From Stappia sp. TSB10P1A (GTDB lineage: Bacteria; Pseudomonadota; Alphaproteobacteria; Rhizobiales; Stappiaceae): a DNA stretch of 64,000 nucleotides. Positions 24,963 through 36,900 of this stretch are shown here, in pieces. Location: the NCBI RefSeq assembly GCF_900185725.1, contig NZ_FYAU01000014.1, positions 186,001-250,000 of the forward strand. The letters run 5' to 3'. Made by a program: the position numbers and the translations under genes. Positions within the stretch are counted from its first letter, which is position 1. Every line of letters begins with the position of its first letter. The notes under the pieces are model-generated. The model was not told the DNA's origin, did not search any database, and was given only the letters and a program-made list of their open reading frames with translations.

Positions 24963-27900
24963 CCGACGACCGGCGGGGCGAGGACCTGAAGGCGCGCATG
25001 GCGCGGCAGCTCGACCGGGAACTGGTCGAGCGGGCCCGTGCGCGCGCCGCCTCGCGCCGGCCGGAGCCTGAGGATGTGAGCGCGCCGTCCGCGCCGGCAA
25101 CGCTTGCCGCCCGGCTTGCCGAGGACGTGCACCGGCTGGCGTCGCAGGCGCTGCGCATCCCGCAGGACAAGCTCGACCCGACGGAGAACCTTGCCAATCT
25201 CGGCATCGATTCCATCGCGATCACCGAGGTGATGGCGCGCATCTCACGGCACTTCGCGATCACCGTCGCGCCGACGACCTTCTTCGAGGCGAAGCATCTC
25301 GACGATCTCGCGGCGATCCTGTTGGCCCGCTACGGCAAGGCGGTGGAGGCCGCCTATGCTGCCCGCGCGCCCGAGCCGGCGCTGGCGAAGGCCGCCCCGA
25401 CTATTGCCCCGGCACAGCCTCTGCCCACCGCCGGCACGGATGCCGCAGCCGACGTGCCGGAGGCATGGCTCGCCCGTCACCGCGCCTTCGCAACGGGGGA
25501 GGGAACCGTACGCTCCGGCGGAGCGGCGCGGCCCGCCCCGCAGCCTCTGGCGGCCGCGGCCGCGACCGGCGAGCAGGTCCCCATCGCGGTGATCTCGATG
25601 GAGGGACGCTTTCCGCAAAGCCCGGACCTTGAGACCTTCGCCGCGCATCTGGCGGCCGGCGACGACTGTATCGAGGAAGTGCCGGCGGACCGCTGGGACT
25701 GGCGCGCGGTCCATGGAGATCCGAAGAAGGGGCCTTTCACGGATGTGAAATACGGCGGCTTCACGCCGGGGCACGACCTGTTCGACGCGGCTTTCTTCAA
25801 TATCTCGCCGCGCGAAGCCGAGCTGATGGACCCGCAGCACCGGCTGTTCATGGAATGCGTCTGGAGCCTGATCGAAAAGGCCGGGCATGCACCCGGCTCG
25901 CTTTCCGGGCGCAAGGTCGGGCTGTTCCTCGGCATCAACCTGCTCGACTACACCGACATGGTGAACCGGGCCGGCATCATGGATGCCCAGCAGCTCACCG
26001 GCCTCGGCCACGCCTTCTGTCCCAATCGGCTGTCCTTCCTGCTCGACATTCACGGGCCGAGCTCGGTCATCGACACGGCGTGCTCCAGCTCGCTCGTGGC
26101 GATCCACCGCGCGATGATGAGCATCCGCCATGAAGGCTGCGAGATGGCGATTGCCGGCGGCTCGAACCTGATGCTGTCGCCGATGCAGCACATCATGTTC
26201 TCGCAGGTCGGGATGATCACGCCCGACGGGCGCTGCAAGACCTTCTCGGCCGCCGCCAACGGCTATGCCCGCGCCGACGGCGTCGGTGCGGTGCTCTTGA
26301 AGCGGCTCGACCTTGCTGAGCGCGACGGCGACCCGATCCTCGGCGTCATCCGCGCTTCCGTCGAGCATCACGGCGGCGGGGCGACCTCGCTGACCGCGCC
26401 GAACCCGAAGGCCCAGGCGCGGCTGGTGGCGGAGGCGTATCGCCTTGCCGGCATCGATCCGCGCAGCGTCAGCCTGATCGAGTGCCACGGCACCGGCACG
26501 CCGCTCGGCGATCCGGTCGAAGTGGAGGGGCTGAAGACCGCCTTTGCCGAGCTCTACCGCGAGAAGGGTCTGCCTGCGCCGGCCGTGCCGCATGTCGGCC
26601 TCGGCTCGGTCAAGTCGAACATCGGCCATGCGGAAACCGCAGCCGGCGTTGCCGGGCTGATCAAGGTGCTGCTGGCGATGCGCGCCGGCACCCTGTTCCG
26701 CACGCTCCATTGCGAGGAGCCGAACCCGCTGCTGGAACTGGAGGGAAGTCCCTTCTACCTGTTGCAGGCCGCGCGACACTGGGACCGCCCGGTCGTCGAC
26801 GGGATCGAGCAGCCGCGCCGCGCCGGGCTCAGCTCCTTCGGTGCGGGCGGCGCCAATGTCCATATGGTGATCGAGGAATATCGCGCGCCGCAGCCTGTGA
26901 CGACGCCTGTCTCGTCTTCGATGATCGTGCCACTGTCGGCCCGCACGCCGGACGCGCTGGCTGAGGCCGTCCGCCGCTTGCGGCCGCATGTGGCCGGCGC
27001 TGATCTCGGCGATCTTGCCTGGACGCTTCAGGTCGGGCGCGATGCGATGCGCGAGCGGATCGCCTTCGTCGCCCGCGATGCCGACGACCTTCTCCGCCAG
27101 ATGGATGCCGTGCTGGTGGGGGCGGGCGGCGACGCGCTTCGCGGCACGGTTCCGCGCGGCCGGCGCGCCGACGAAACGCTGCTCGACCCTGCCGGCCGCG
27201 ATCCGCTCGACGTCGCCCGTGCCTGGGTCGGCGGCACCGGCGTCGACTGGCAGCGGCTGCATGCGGGCATGCCGCGCCGGCGCCTCGCGCTTCCCTCCTA
27301 TCCGTTCCAGCGCAAGCGCTACTGGCTGCCGCTGGAAGCCGCGCCGGCGGCTGTCGCGCCCGGCCTGTCGCCGCAACCGGCCGGCGCCGGCACGTTCGAG
27401 ATCGAGTTGACGGGGCACGAGTTCTTTCTTGCCGACCACCGGATCGGCGGGCGGGCGGTCCTGCCCGGCGTTGCCTATCTGGAGCTGGTGCGGGCAGCGG
27501 CCGTGGAGGCAGGGATTGGGCAGCCGCTCCTGCGCCAGGTCGTCTGGATGAGCCCACTTGCCGTCGAGAAGCCCGTGCGGGTGCGGATCGTCTTTACGCC
27601 GGCCGCCGATGGTTCCCGCCGCGCCGAGGTGCTGAGCGTTGCGGCCGGCGAGGAGCCGCGCCTGCATGCGCAGATGCTGGTGGCCGATGGTGTGCCTGAA
27701 GCCCCGGCCGCGTCCGATCTGGCGGCCTTGAGGCTGGCGCATTCTCGCGAAGTTCCGGCGGAGCGGGTCTATGCCGCCTTCGACGCCATGGGCCTTGCCT
27801 ATGGGCCGGGGCACAGGGCGATCCTGTCGCTTGGCCTTGGGCACGACGCGAACGGCGAGCGCTCGGTGCTGGGCCATCTCTGCCTGCCGGACGCGGTGGC

Positions 27901-30900
27901 GGCGACGGCCAATGCCTACGTCCTGCATCCGAGCCTGCTGGACGGCACCTTCCAGGCCGCCATCGGCCTTGTGCTTGAGGAGGACGGCACGGCGCCGAAA
28001 GGCGCAGCGCTGCCCTTCGCCATCGAGGCGGTCGAGATCTTCGGCCCGCTCGACACCGACCTTTGGGTGCATATCCAGCCGCGCCCCGTGTCCGGCGGCG
28101 ATCCCCGCACCCGGCGCATGGATCTGCTGCTGCTGGACGATGCCGGCACGGTGCGCGTCGCCCTGCGCGGCTTCGCGACCCGCAGCTATGTCGAGGCGCC
28201 GCCTCAGGACACCCCGTGCTTCGTGCCGGTCTGGCGCAGCGTCGAGGGGGAGGGCGGAGCGAGCCGGCCCGCCCGGCACCTCGTGCTCGTCGTGCCGGAG
28301 GCCGCCAACCGCGAGGAACTGGCCCGGCATCTCCCCGGCGCCGAGGTCAGACCGCTTGCGGGCGCACCCGGACGGGCTCTTGCCGAAATCTTCGAGGCGG
28401 CGGCCCTCGATCTGCTCGACGTGCTGAAGGCGCAGACAGGCGGCGCGCTCGTGCAGGTGCTGGTGCCGGACGCGGAGGGGCATGGGGCGCTGTCCGGCCT
28501 TGTCGGCCTGCTGCGCAGCGCCGCGCGCGAGCCGTCCGGGCTGACCGGCCAATTGATCGCGCTGGCGCCGGGCCTCGACCCCGCCTCGGTCGCCGCGCAC
28601 CTCCTGCGAGCGGCCGGCCATCTTCCGCTCGACCGCTTCCGCGCCGGACCGGACGGCCTTGCCGCCGAGATATGGGAAGAGGATGGGAAAGAGATCGGCG
28701 GCAGCGCCCTGCCGCTGCGCGACGACGGCGTCTATCTGATAACCGGCGGGACCGGCGGTCTCGGCCGGCATCTGGCGCGGGCGATCCTTGCCTCAGCCCC
28801 GCATGCGAAGGTGGTGCTTGCCGGCCGGAGCGCCGCCGCGCTGCATGCCGAAGGCAGGTTGTCCTATGCGGCGGCCGACCTTTCCGACCCGCAGTCGGCG
28901 CAGGCGCTGGTGGAGGGGATCCGCTCTCAGCATGGCCGCCTCGATGGCGTGTTCCATGCCGCCGGCGTGTTGCGCGACGAGGCGCTGAAGAAGAAGACGG
29001 CGACGCAGTTGCAGGAGGTCTTCGCGCCGAAGGTGCGCGGCCTCGCCAATCTCGACCGGGCCCTCGGCACCGCGCCTCTCGACTTCCTGGTCCTCTTCTC
29101 GTCGATCTCGGGCGTGCTGGGCAATCCGGGGCAGGCCGACTATGGCGCGGCCAACGCCTTCCTCGATGGTTTCGCCGAGGTTCGCGAGGCCCGGCGCCGG
29201 CGCGGCGCATGTCATGGCCGTACGCTCTCCGTCGCCTGGCCGCTGTGGCGCGATGGCGGCATGGGCATGGATGCCGCCAGCGAGGCCTTGATGCGCCGGA
29301 CCACCGGCCTCGTGCCGCTGGAAACCGGCGCCGGGATCGACGTGCTGGCTGCCCTGCTGGCCGGCGAGATCGCGCCGGGTGCCGCCCGCGTGCTGGTAAC
29401 AGTGGGCGAGCGCGAGCGCATCCGCGATCTCGTGGCCCGCACCGCCATCCGCCCGCAGGCGAAAGCCGAGAGCGCGCCGAAGCCCGCCGCAGCCGTCGAT
29501 ACCGGCGATCTCCGGCAGCGGGTCCTGCGCGCGGTCACCGAGGAGGCGGGCGCGATCCTCAAGGTCGCGCTCGACGATCTCGACGCGGACGTGGAACTGA
29601 CCGAATACGGCTTTGATTCCATCAGCTTCACCCAGTTCGCCAACCGGCTGAACGACCGCTTCGGCCTCGACCTGACGCCGACCCTGTTCTTCGAGCATCC
29701 CGTGCTGGAAACGCTCGCCGCGCATCTGGCGGAGCGTCATGCTGCGGCGATGATCGCCGTCCTCGGCGGCGCGCCGGCACCTGAGGCCTTGCTGCCGGTT
29801 GCGCCAACGGGTCCCGCGCCGGCGCCTGTGACCGCGACCGTCCCTCGTCCTGCGGCTGTCGCCGAGATCGCCTCCGGGGCCGTTGCCATCATCGGCATGA
29901 GCGGCATCTTCCCCGGCGCCGCCGATGTCGCTTCCTTCTGGCGGAACCTCGTCGAGGGCCGCGACTGCATCTCCGAGGTGCCGGCCGAGCGCTGGGACTG
30001 GCGCGACTGGTGGGGCGATCCGCAGCGCGAGCCCGGCCGCACCAATGTCAAATGGGGCGGCTTCATCGGCGAGCGGCTTGCGGAGTTCGACGCCGCCTTC
30101 TTCGGCATCTCCGCGCCGGAAGCGCGGATGATCGACCCGCAGCAGCGCCTGTTGCTGACCGAGGCCTGGCGCGTGATGGAGGATGCCGGCTACGCGCCCT
30201 CGCGCCTTGCCGGCTCGCGCACCGGCGTCTTCCTCGGCACGGCGGACACCGGCTACAGCCGGCTGGTCGCGGCCTCCGGCAGCGGCGTTGAAGGCTACTC
30301 GATGACCGGCCTTGCCCCCTCGCTCGGGCCGAACCGGATCAGCTATTACTACGATTTCCACGGCCCCAGCGTTGCCGTCGAGACCGCCTGTTCCAGCGCC
30401 CTGGTCGCCGTGCACCGCGCCGTCGAGGCGATCCGCTCGGGCCATTGCGATGCGGCCATCGCCGGCGGCATCAACGCGCTGCTCCTGCCGGAAGCCTTTG
30501 TCGGCTTCTCCCGCGCCGGCATGTTGTCGCCCGATGGGCGCTCCAAGCCGTTCTCGGATGCGGCCAACGGCTATGCGCGCGGCGAGGGCGTCGGCCTCGT
30601 CTTCCTCAAGCCGCTGGAGGCGGCCGAGCGCGACGGCGACGACATCATCGCCGTCATCCGCGCCTCGGCGGAAAACCATGGCGGCCATGCCGCCTCGCTG
30701 ACCGCACCCAATCCGAAGGCCCAAGCCGAACTGCTGCGCACCGCCTATCGCGCCGCCGGCTTCGATCCGCGCACCGTCGGCTATATCGAGGCGCACGGCA
30801 CCGGCACGCCGCTCGGCGATCCGATCGAGGTCGAGGCCCTCTCCGCCGCCTTCGCCGATCTCGCGCGAGAAGCGGAGGAGCGCTTCGGCACCGGCGTCGC

Positions 30901-33900
30901 GCCGTCCTGCGGCATCGGCTCGGTCAAGTCGAACATCGGTCATCTGGAGCTTGCCGCCGGCATCGCCGGCCTGATCAAGGTGCTGCTGCAGATCCGTCAC
31001 GGCGAGATGGCGGCAACGCTCCATTGCGACCGGCTCAACCCCTATCTCAAGCTGGAGGGCAGCCCCTTTTATGTCGTGCGCGAGCCGCGCGACTGGCCGC
31101 GCATCCGCGACGCGTCGGGCCGCGAGTTGCCGCGCCGGGCGGGCGTCAGTTCCTTCGGCTTTGGCGGCAGCAACGCCCATGTCGTGCTGGAGGAATATGT
31201 CGCCGCGCCGGTGGCCCGGCCGGCCGAGACCGGCGCGCCGGCCGTGCTGGTTCTCTCCGCCCGCAGCGAGGACCAGCTCCGCCAGGCGGCAAGCGATCTG
31301 CGCCGCCATCTCGACGAGGCGGGAGACGCGGTCTCGCTGGCCGATGTCGCCCACACGCTGCAGGTGGCGCGCGATGCCATGGAGCACCGCCTTGCCTTCG
31401 TCGCCAGCGGCAGCAATGAGGCAATCCGGCGGCTCGACGCTTTCCTTGCCGGAGAGGAGACGGGCGGTCTGCATCTCGGCCGGGTGCGGGCGAACCGCGC
31501 TGTCATCTCGGTGCTGGAAAGCGATGCCGACCTGAGGCAGGCCGCCGCCGGCCTCGTCTCGCGCGGTCGCCACGACGAGTTGCTGGCCCTGTGGGTGCGC
31601 GGGCTCGATGTGGACTGGACGCAGCTTCCCGGCAGCGCCGGACGCAGGCGCGTGCGGCTTCCGGGCTATCCTTTCGCCCGCACGCGCCACTGGGTGCGCG
31701 GCGGCGAATCCGCATCGGCGAGTGCCGCAGGCCTGTTGTTGGAGGGGAGCGAGAGCTTCCTGCGCGACCATCTCGTCGGCGGGCGCAAGGTCCTCCCCGG
31801 CGTCGTCCAGTTCGAACTTGTGCGGGCCGAGCTCGAACGGCGCGGCTTTGCCGGCCTGCCGCTGGAGTTCACCGGGCACACCTGGCTGCGTCCGGTTGTC
31901 GTCGATGCGGCGCCCGTGCGGCTTCAGGTCGAGATGGAGGAGGCCGGCGACGGCTATCGTCTTGTGACCTCCGGCCGCGAGGGCCGGCAGGTGCATGGCG
32001 AGGGCCGCGTCCGCGCGGCGCCGGATATCGTATTGCCGCCGGTCGATCTCGATGCCCTGCGCGGAGCCATGTCCGGCGAGACCGACCCTGCCGGGCTCTA
32101 TGCCCGGTTCGAGGCGCTGGGCCTCGGCTACGGTCCCGCCCACCGGCCGATCACCCATCTTGCGACCGGCAATGGCTGCGTGCTTGCGCGGCTCGAACTC
32201 CCCGCAGCCGCAACGGACGGCATGGCCCTGCATCCGTCGATGCTGGACGGCGCGCTGCAGTCGCTGCTGGCGCTCGCAGCGGGCGGCGATGCGGCGCTTA
32301 CCGTTCCCTATGCCCTGCGCCGCCTTGTGGTGACCGGCCCGACGGAACCGGCCATGTGGGCGGTCGGAGAACGGGACGGGGCCACGCACACGCTCCGGCT
32401 CTGCGACGAAACGGGTCGTATTCTGGCGCTTTTCGAGGGCTTTGCCGCCCGCACCGTCAGCCCGTCGGCGCCTGTCCGTCCGCCGGTGGAGGAGGCGCCG
32501 TCCACGAGACCAGCCGCAACGGCCGTGCTTCACCGCGTGACCGCAATCGCCGCGCGCGTCTTGGAAGTCGACCCGTCCGCCCTCGACACGGAGACGGAGC
32601 TCGGCGAATTCGGCTTCGATTCCATTACGATGACCGGCTTTGCCGCCGCCATCAACGACGAGCTCGACCTCTCGCTGACGCCGGCCGACTTCTTCGAGTT
32701 CGCAACGCTTGCCCGCCTCGCGCGCCATGTCGCCGGGCTGATCGGCCCGGATGTCGCGGCCGGCTCCGCGCCGACCACCACGCTGGCGGAGCCGGCCCAG
32801 CCCGTGCCGGTGCCCCGCCAACCGGCAGGTGAAACGCTCCTGCCCCTGCGCGATGAGCCGCTGCCGGACGATCCGGTCGTCATCGTCGGGCTGAGCTGCG
32901 CCTTCCCGCTGGCGCGCAATGCCGATGCCTTCTGGCAGAACCTCGTTTCGGCGCGCGACTGCATCACCCGCATTCCGCCCGACCGCTGGGACTGGCAGGA
33001 GGTGGACGGCGACCCCAAGGCGGATCCCGGCAAGACCAACATCCATTGGGGCGGCTTCATCGACGGCGTGTTCGAGTTCGACCCGCTGTTCTTCAGCATC
33101 TCGCCGCGCGAAGCCAAGCTGATGGACCCGCAGCAGCGGCTGATGATGATGCATGCCTGGAACGCCATCGAGGATGCCGGCCATTCGCCGCGCGATCTCG
33201 CCGGGCGCAAGGTCGGGGTCTTCGTCGGCACCTCGTCGAGCGGCTATCGCGAGCTCATCGGCGAGGACACCGGCGGCGAAGGATATGTCGCCACCGGCGC
33301 GGTGCCCTCGGTCGGGCCCAACCGCATCAGCTATTTCCTCGACCTGCATGGGCCGAGCGAGCCGGTGGAGACCGCCTGTTCCAGCTCCCTCGTCGCGCTG
33401 CATCGCGCGGTCCGCTCGATCCGCGACGGCGACTGCGAGATGGCGCTGGTCGGCGGCGTCAACACCATCGTCACGCCGGAAGCGCATATCAATTTCGCCA
33501 AGGCCGGCATGCTGTCGCCCGACGGGCGCTGCAAGACCTTCTCGGCGCAAGCGAATGGCTATGTGCGCGGCGAGGGGGCGGGCATGATCCTCGTTCGCCG
33601 GCTCTCGGACGCGCTGCGCGACGGCGACCCGATTCTGGCCGTCATTCGCGGCACGGCGCTCAATCACGGCGGGCGGGCGAATTCGCTGACCGCGCCCAAT
33701 ACGCAGGCGCAGGCCGATCTGCTGCGCTCGGCCTATCAGGATGCGGACATCGATCCGTCCACCATCGGCTATCTGGAGGCCCACGGCACGGGCACCGCGC
33801 TCGGCGATCCAGTCGAGATCAACGCGCTCAAGACCGTTTTTGCAGGGATCGGCGCCGAGGGCTCCTGCGGCATCGGCTCGGTCAAGACCAATATCGGCCA

Positions 33901-36900
33901 TCTGGAACTTGCCGCCGGCATCGCAGGGGTCGCCAAGGTACTGTTGCAGATGCGGCATCGGCGGCTGGTGCCGAGCCTGCATTGCGAGACCCTCAACCCC
34001 TATATCGATCTTTCAGGAACGTCCTTCGAGGTTGTCCGGCAGGGCCGGCCCTGGACGGCTTTGCGCGATGGTGCGGGCCGCGAACTGCCGCTGCGGGCGG
34101 GCGTCAGCAGCTTCGGCTTCGGCGGCGTCAACGCCCATGTGGTGCTGGAGGACTACCCGTCCGCGCCGCCCTCCGCCGCCGTAGTGCCCGCACCGCAGCT
34201 CATCGCCCTGTCCGCCCGCGATGCCGCGCGTCTCGAAGACCGGGCGCGGGATCTGGCGGACGCGCTCGCGAGCGGGTCCTTCACCGACGCCGATCTCGCC
34301 GACCTTGCCTTCACGCTGCGCATCGGCCGCACGCCGATGAAGCAGCGCCTTGCCTTCGTCGCGCGCTCACTGACGGAGGTGATCCAAGCGCTGAGGGCGG
34401 TCCTGGACGGCGTTCCGCTGCCCGGCCTTCATCTCGGGCAGGCACGTGCGGAGGTCCGCCTTCCGCTGCCACAGTCGCTGGAGGACTGGGCCCGGCACTT
34501 CGTGCAAGGCGGCGACCTTGCCGGTTTCGGCGAGGCGTCCGCGCCGCGCCGCCGTCTGCGCCTGCCGGCCTATCCCTTCGCCCGCGAGGTCTACCGGGTT
34601 GCCGCCCCGGCCGCATCGGTCGTGCCGGCAGCGGCAGCGCGCGACCCCGCAGTGTCCGAGCCCGCCGGCCGTCTCTTCGCCCGCCGCCTTGAGGCATCGG
34701 CCTTCTATCTGCGCGATCATCGCTTCCGGGACATGTCGATCCTGCCGGCGGCCATGGGGCTGGAGCTTGCGCGAAGCGCCTTCATGGCCACCGGAGGCAA
34801 CGATCCCGTGCGGCTGGAGAGCGTGACATGGCGCCGGCCGCTGGAGCTCGCCTCCGGCTCGGTCGAGGTGCGGCTGCCGCTGGAAGAGGGCGAAGCTGGT
34901 GCCAAAAGCTTCCGCCTGCTCTCGGGAACCGAGGCCGAGCACATGCGCGGCAGCGTCGTCTCCCTGCCGGCCGGCTCTGCGCCGATGCATCTCGACCTTG
35001 CCGCCCTGCACGGCCGCCTCCCGCGCGTGCTCGACCGCGACTGGCTCTATGCCAGCTATGCCGCGCTTGGCCTCTCCTACGGTCCTACCTTCCGCTGTGT
35101 CCTTGAGATGCAGGCCGGCGACGGCGAGGCTCTGGCCCGGCTGCGGCTGCCGGTGGCCGCCCGTGGCGGCGAGGCGTTCCATCTCCACCCGTCGATGCTC
35201 GACGCTGCCTTCCATTCGGCGCTTGGCCTGTTCCACGACGAGCCCGGCGGCACGGCGGCGCTGCCCTTCTCGCTGGAGCGGATGGACGTCTTCGGCCCGA
35301 CCGGCGAGGAGATGTGGGCGCATCTGCGCGAGCAGCCGGCCGCAAACGGTCTGCGCCGCATCCACATCGATCTTGCCGATGGTGCGGGCAATGTTCGCGT
35401 CGCGATCCGCGGCTTCACCCTGCGCCTGGTGAGGAGCGCGCGGGCGCCGGACGAGACACGCGCGCCGGCGAAACCGGAACCCGCCCCCTCGCTGGCCGCA
35501 AGAGCCGAGAGCTATCTCGCGGAGGTTGTGGCGCGGGAGACCGACATTCCGATTTCTGAGATCGACCCGCAAGCCGCGCTCGAAGCCTACGGCATCGATT
35601 CCGTGCTGATCACCCGGCTCACCGACGAACTCGGCAAGGTGTTCGGCCCGCTCTCCAGCACCCTGTTCTTCGAGCACCAGACGCTGGCCTCGCTGGCCCG
35701 GCATTTCGCGTCGGCCCATGCGGACAGGCTGTCGGAGATCCTGGGGGAGGCGCCCGCCGGCGCGCTCCCGGCGTTCGCCGCGCCCGCCACTCCGTCCCTC
35801 CGTGAGCGCAGGGGCGAGGCGCGAGACGAGCCGATTGCCATTATCGGCCTTGCCGGGCGCTATCCCGGCGCGCGCGATGTCGAGGCGTTCTGGCGGAACC
35901 TTGCCGCGGGGCGCGACTGCATCACCGAGATCCCGGCTGAGCGCTGGGACCATTCAAGGTTCCACGATCCGGACGGCCGGGGCGGGCTGCCGCGCGGCAA
36001 ATGGGGCGGTTTCGTCGACGATTTCGACCGCTTCGATCCGCTGTTCTTCAACATCTCGCCGCGCGAGGCGCCTTATCTCGATCCGCAGGAGCGGCTGTTC
36101 CTGCAATGCGCCTGGGAAACGCTGGAAGATGCCGGCTACACCCGCGCCACCGTTGCACCGGCCGCGGACGGCATGGCGGGCGGCGATGTCGGCGTCTTCG
36201 TCGGTGTCATGTACGAGGAATACCAGCTCTACGGCGCGCAGAGCACAGCCGCCGGCCGGCCGCTGGCCCTGTCCGGCAGCGCCGCCTCCATCGCCAACCG
36301 GGTCTCCTATTTCTGCGACTTTCACGGCCCCAGCATGGCCGTGGACAGCATGTGCTCGTCCTCGCTGACGGCGATCCATCTGGCCTGCGAGGCCCTGCGC
36401 GCCGGCGATTGCCGTGTCGCCCTTGCCGGCGGCGTCAACCTGACCCTGCATCCCAACAAGTATCTGGCGCTGGCGCAGGGGCGCTTCCTGTCGAGCACCG
36501 GGCGCTGCGAGAGCTTCGGCGAAGGCGGCGACGGCTATGTGCCGGCCGAAGGCGTCGGCGCGGTGCTGCTGAAGCCGCTGTCGCGCGCCATCGCCGATGG
36601 CGACCGCATCCACGGCGTCATTCGCGCCTCGGCACTGAACCATGGCGGCAAGACCAACGGCTACACCGTGCCGAACCCGCTGGCGCAGGCCGCCGTCATC
36701 GGCCGCGCCATGCAGCGCGCCGGCGTGCGCGCCGGGGACATCGGCTATGTCGAGGCGCATGGCACCGGCACCAGCCTCGGCGACCCCATCGAGATCGCCG
36801 CCCTGTCCCGCGCCTATCGCCGGGAGACGGAGGCTTGCGGCTTCTGCGCCATCGGTTCGGTCAAGTCCAACATCGGCCATGGCGAAAGCGCGGCCGGCAT

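Noticed and set aside
28793-33982. 1,729-codon open frame on the minus strand inside PKS2
   Set aside because: Antisense shadow of KR7 through KS9; it repeats the same pseudo-patterns as other KS-antisense frames and has no start context or domain.
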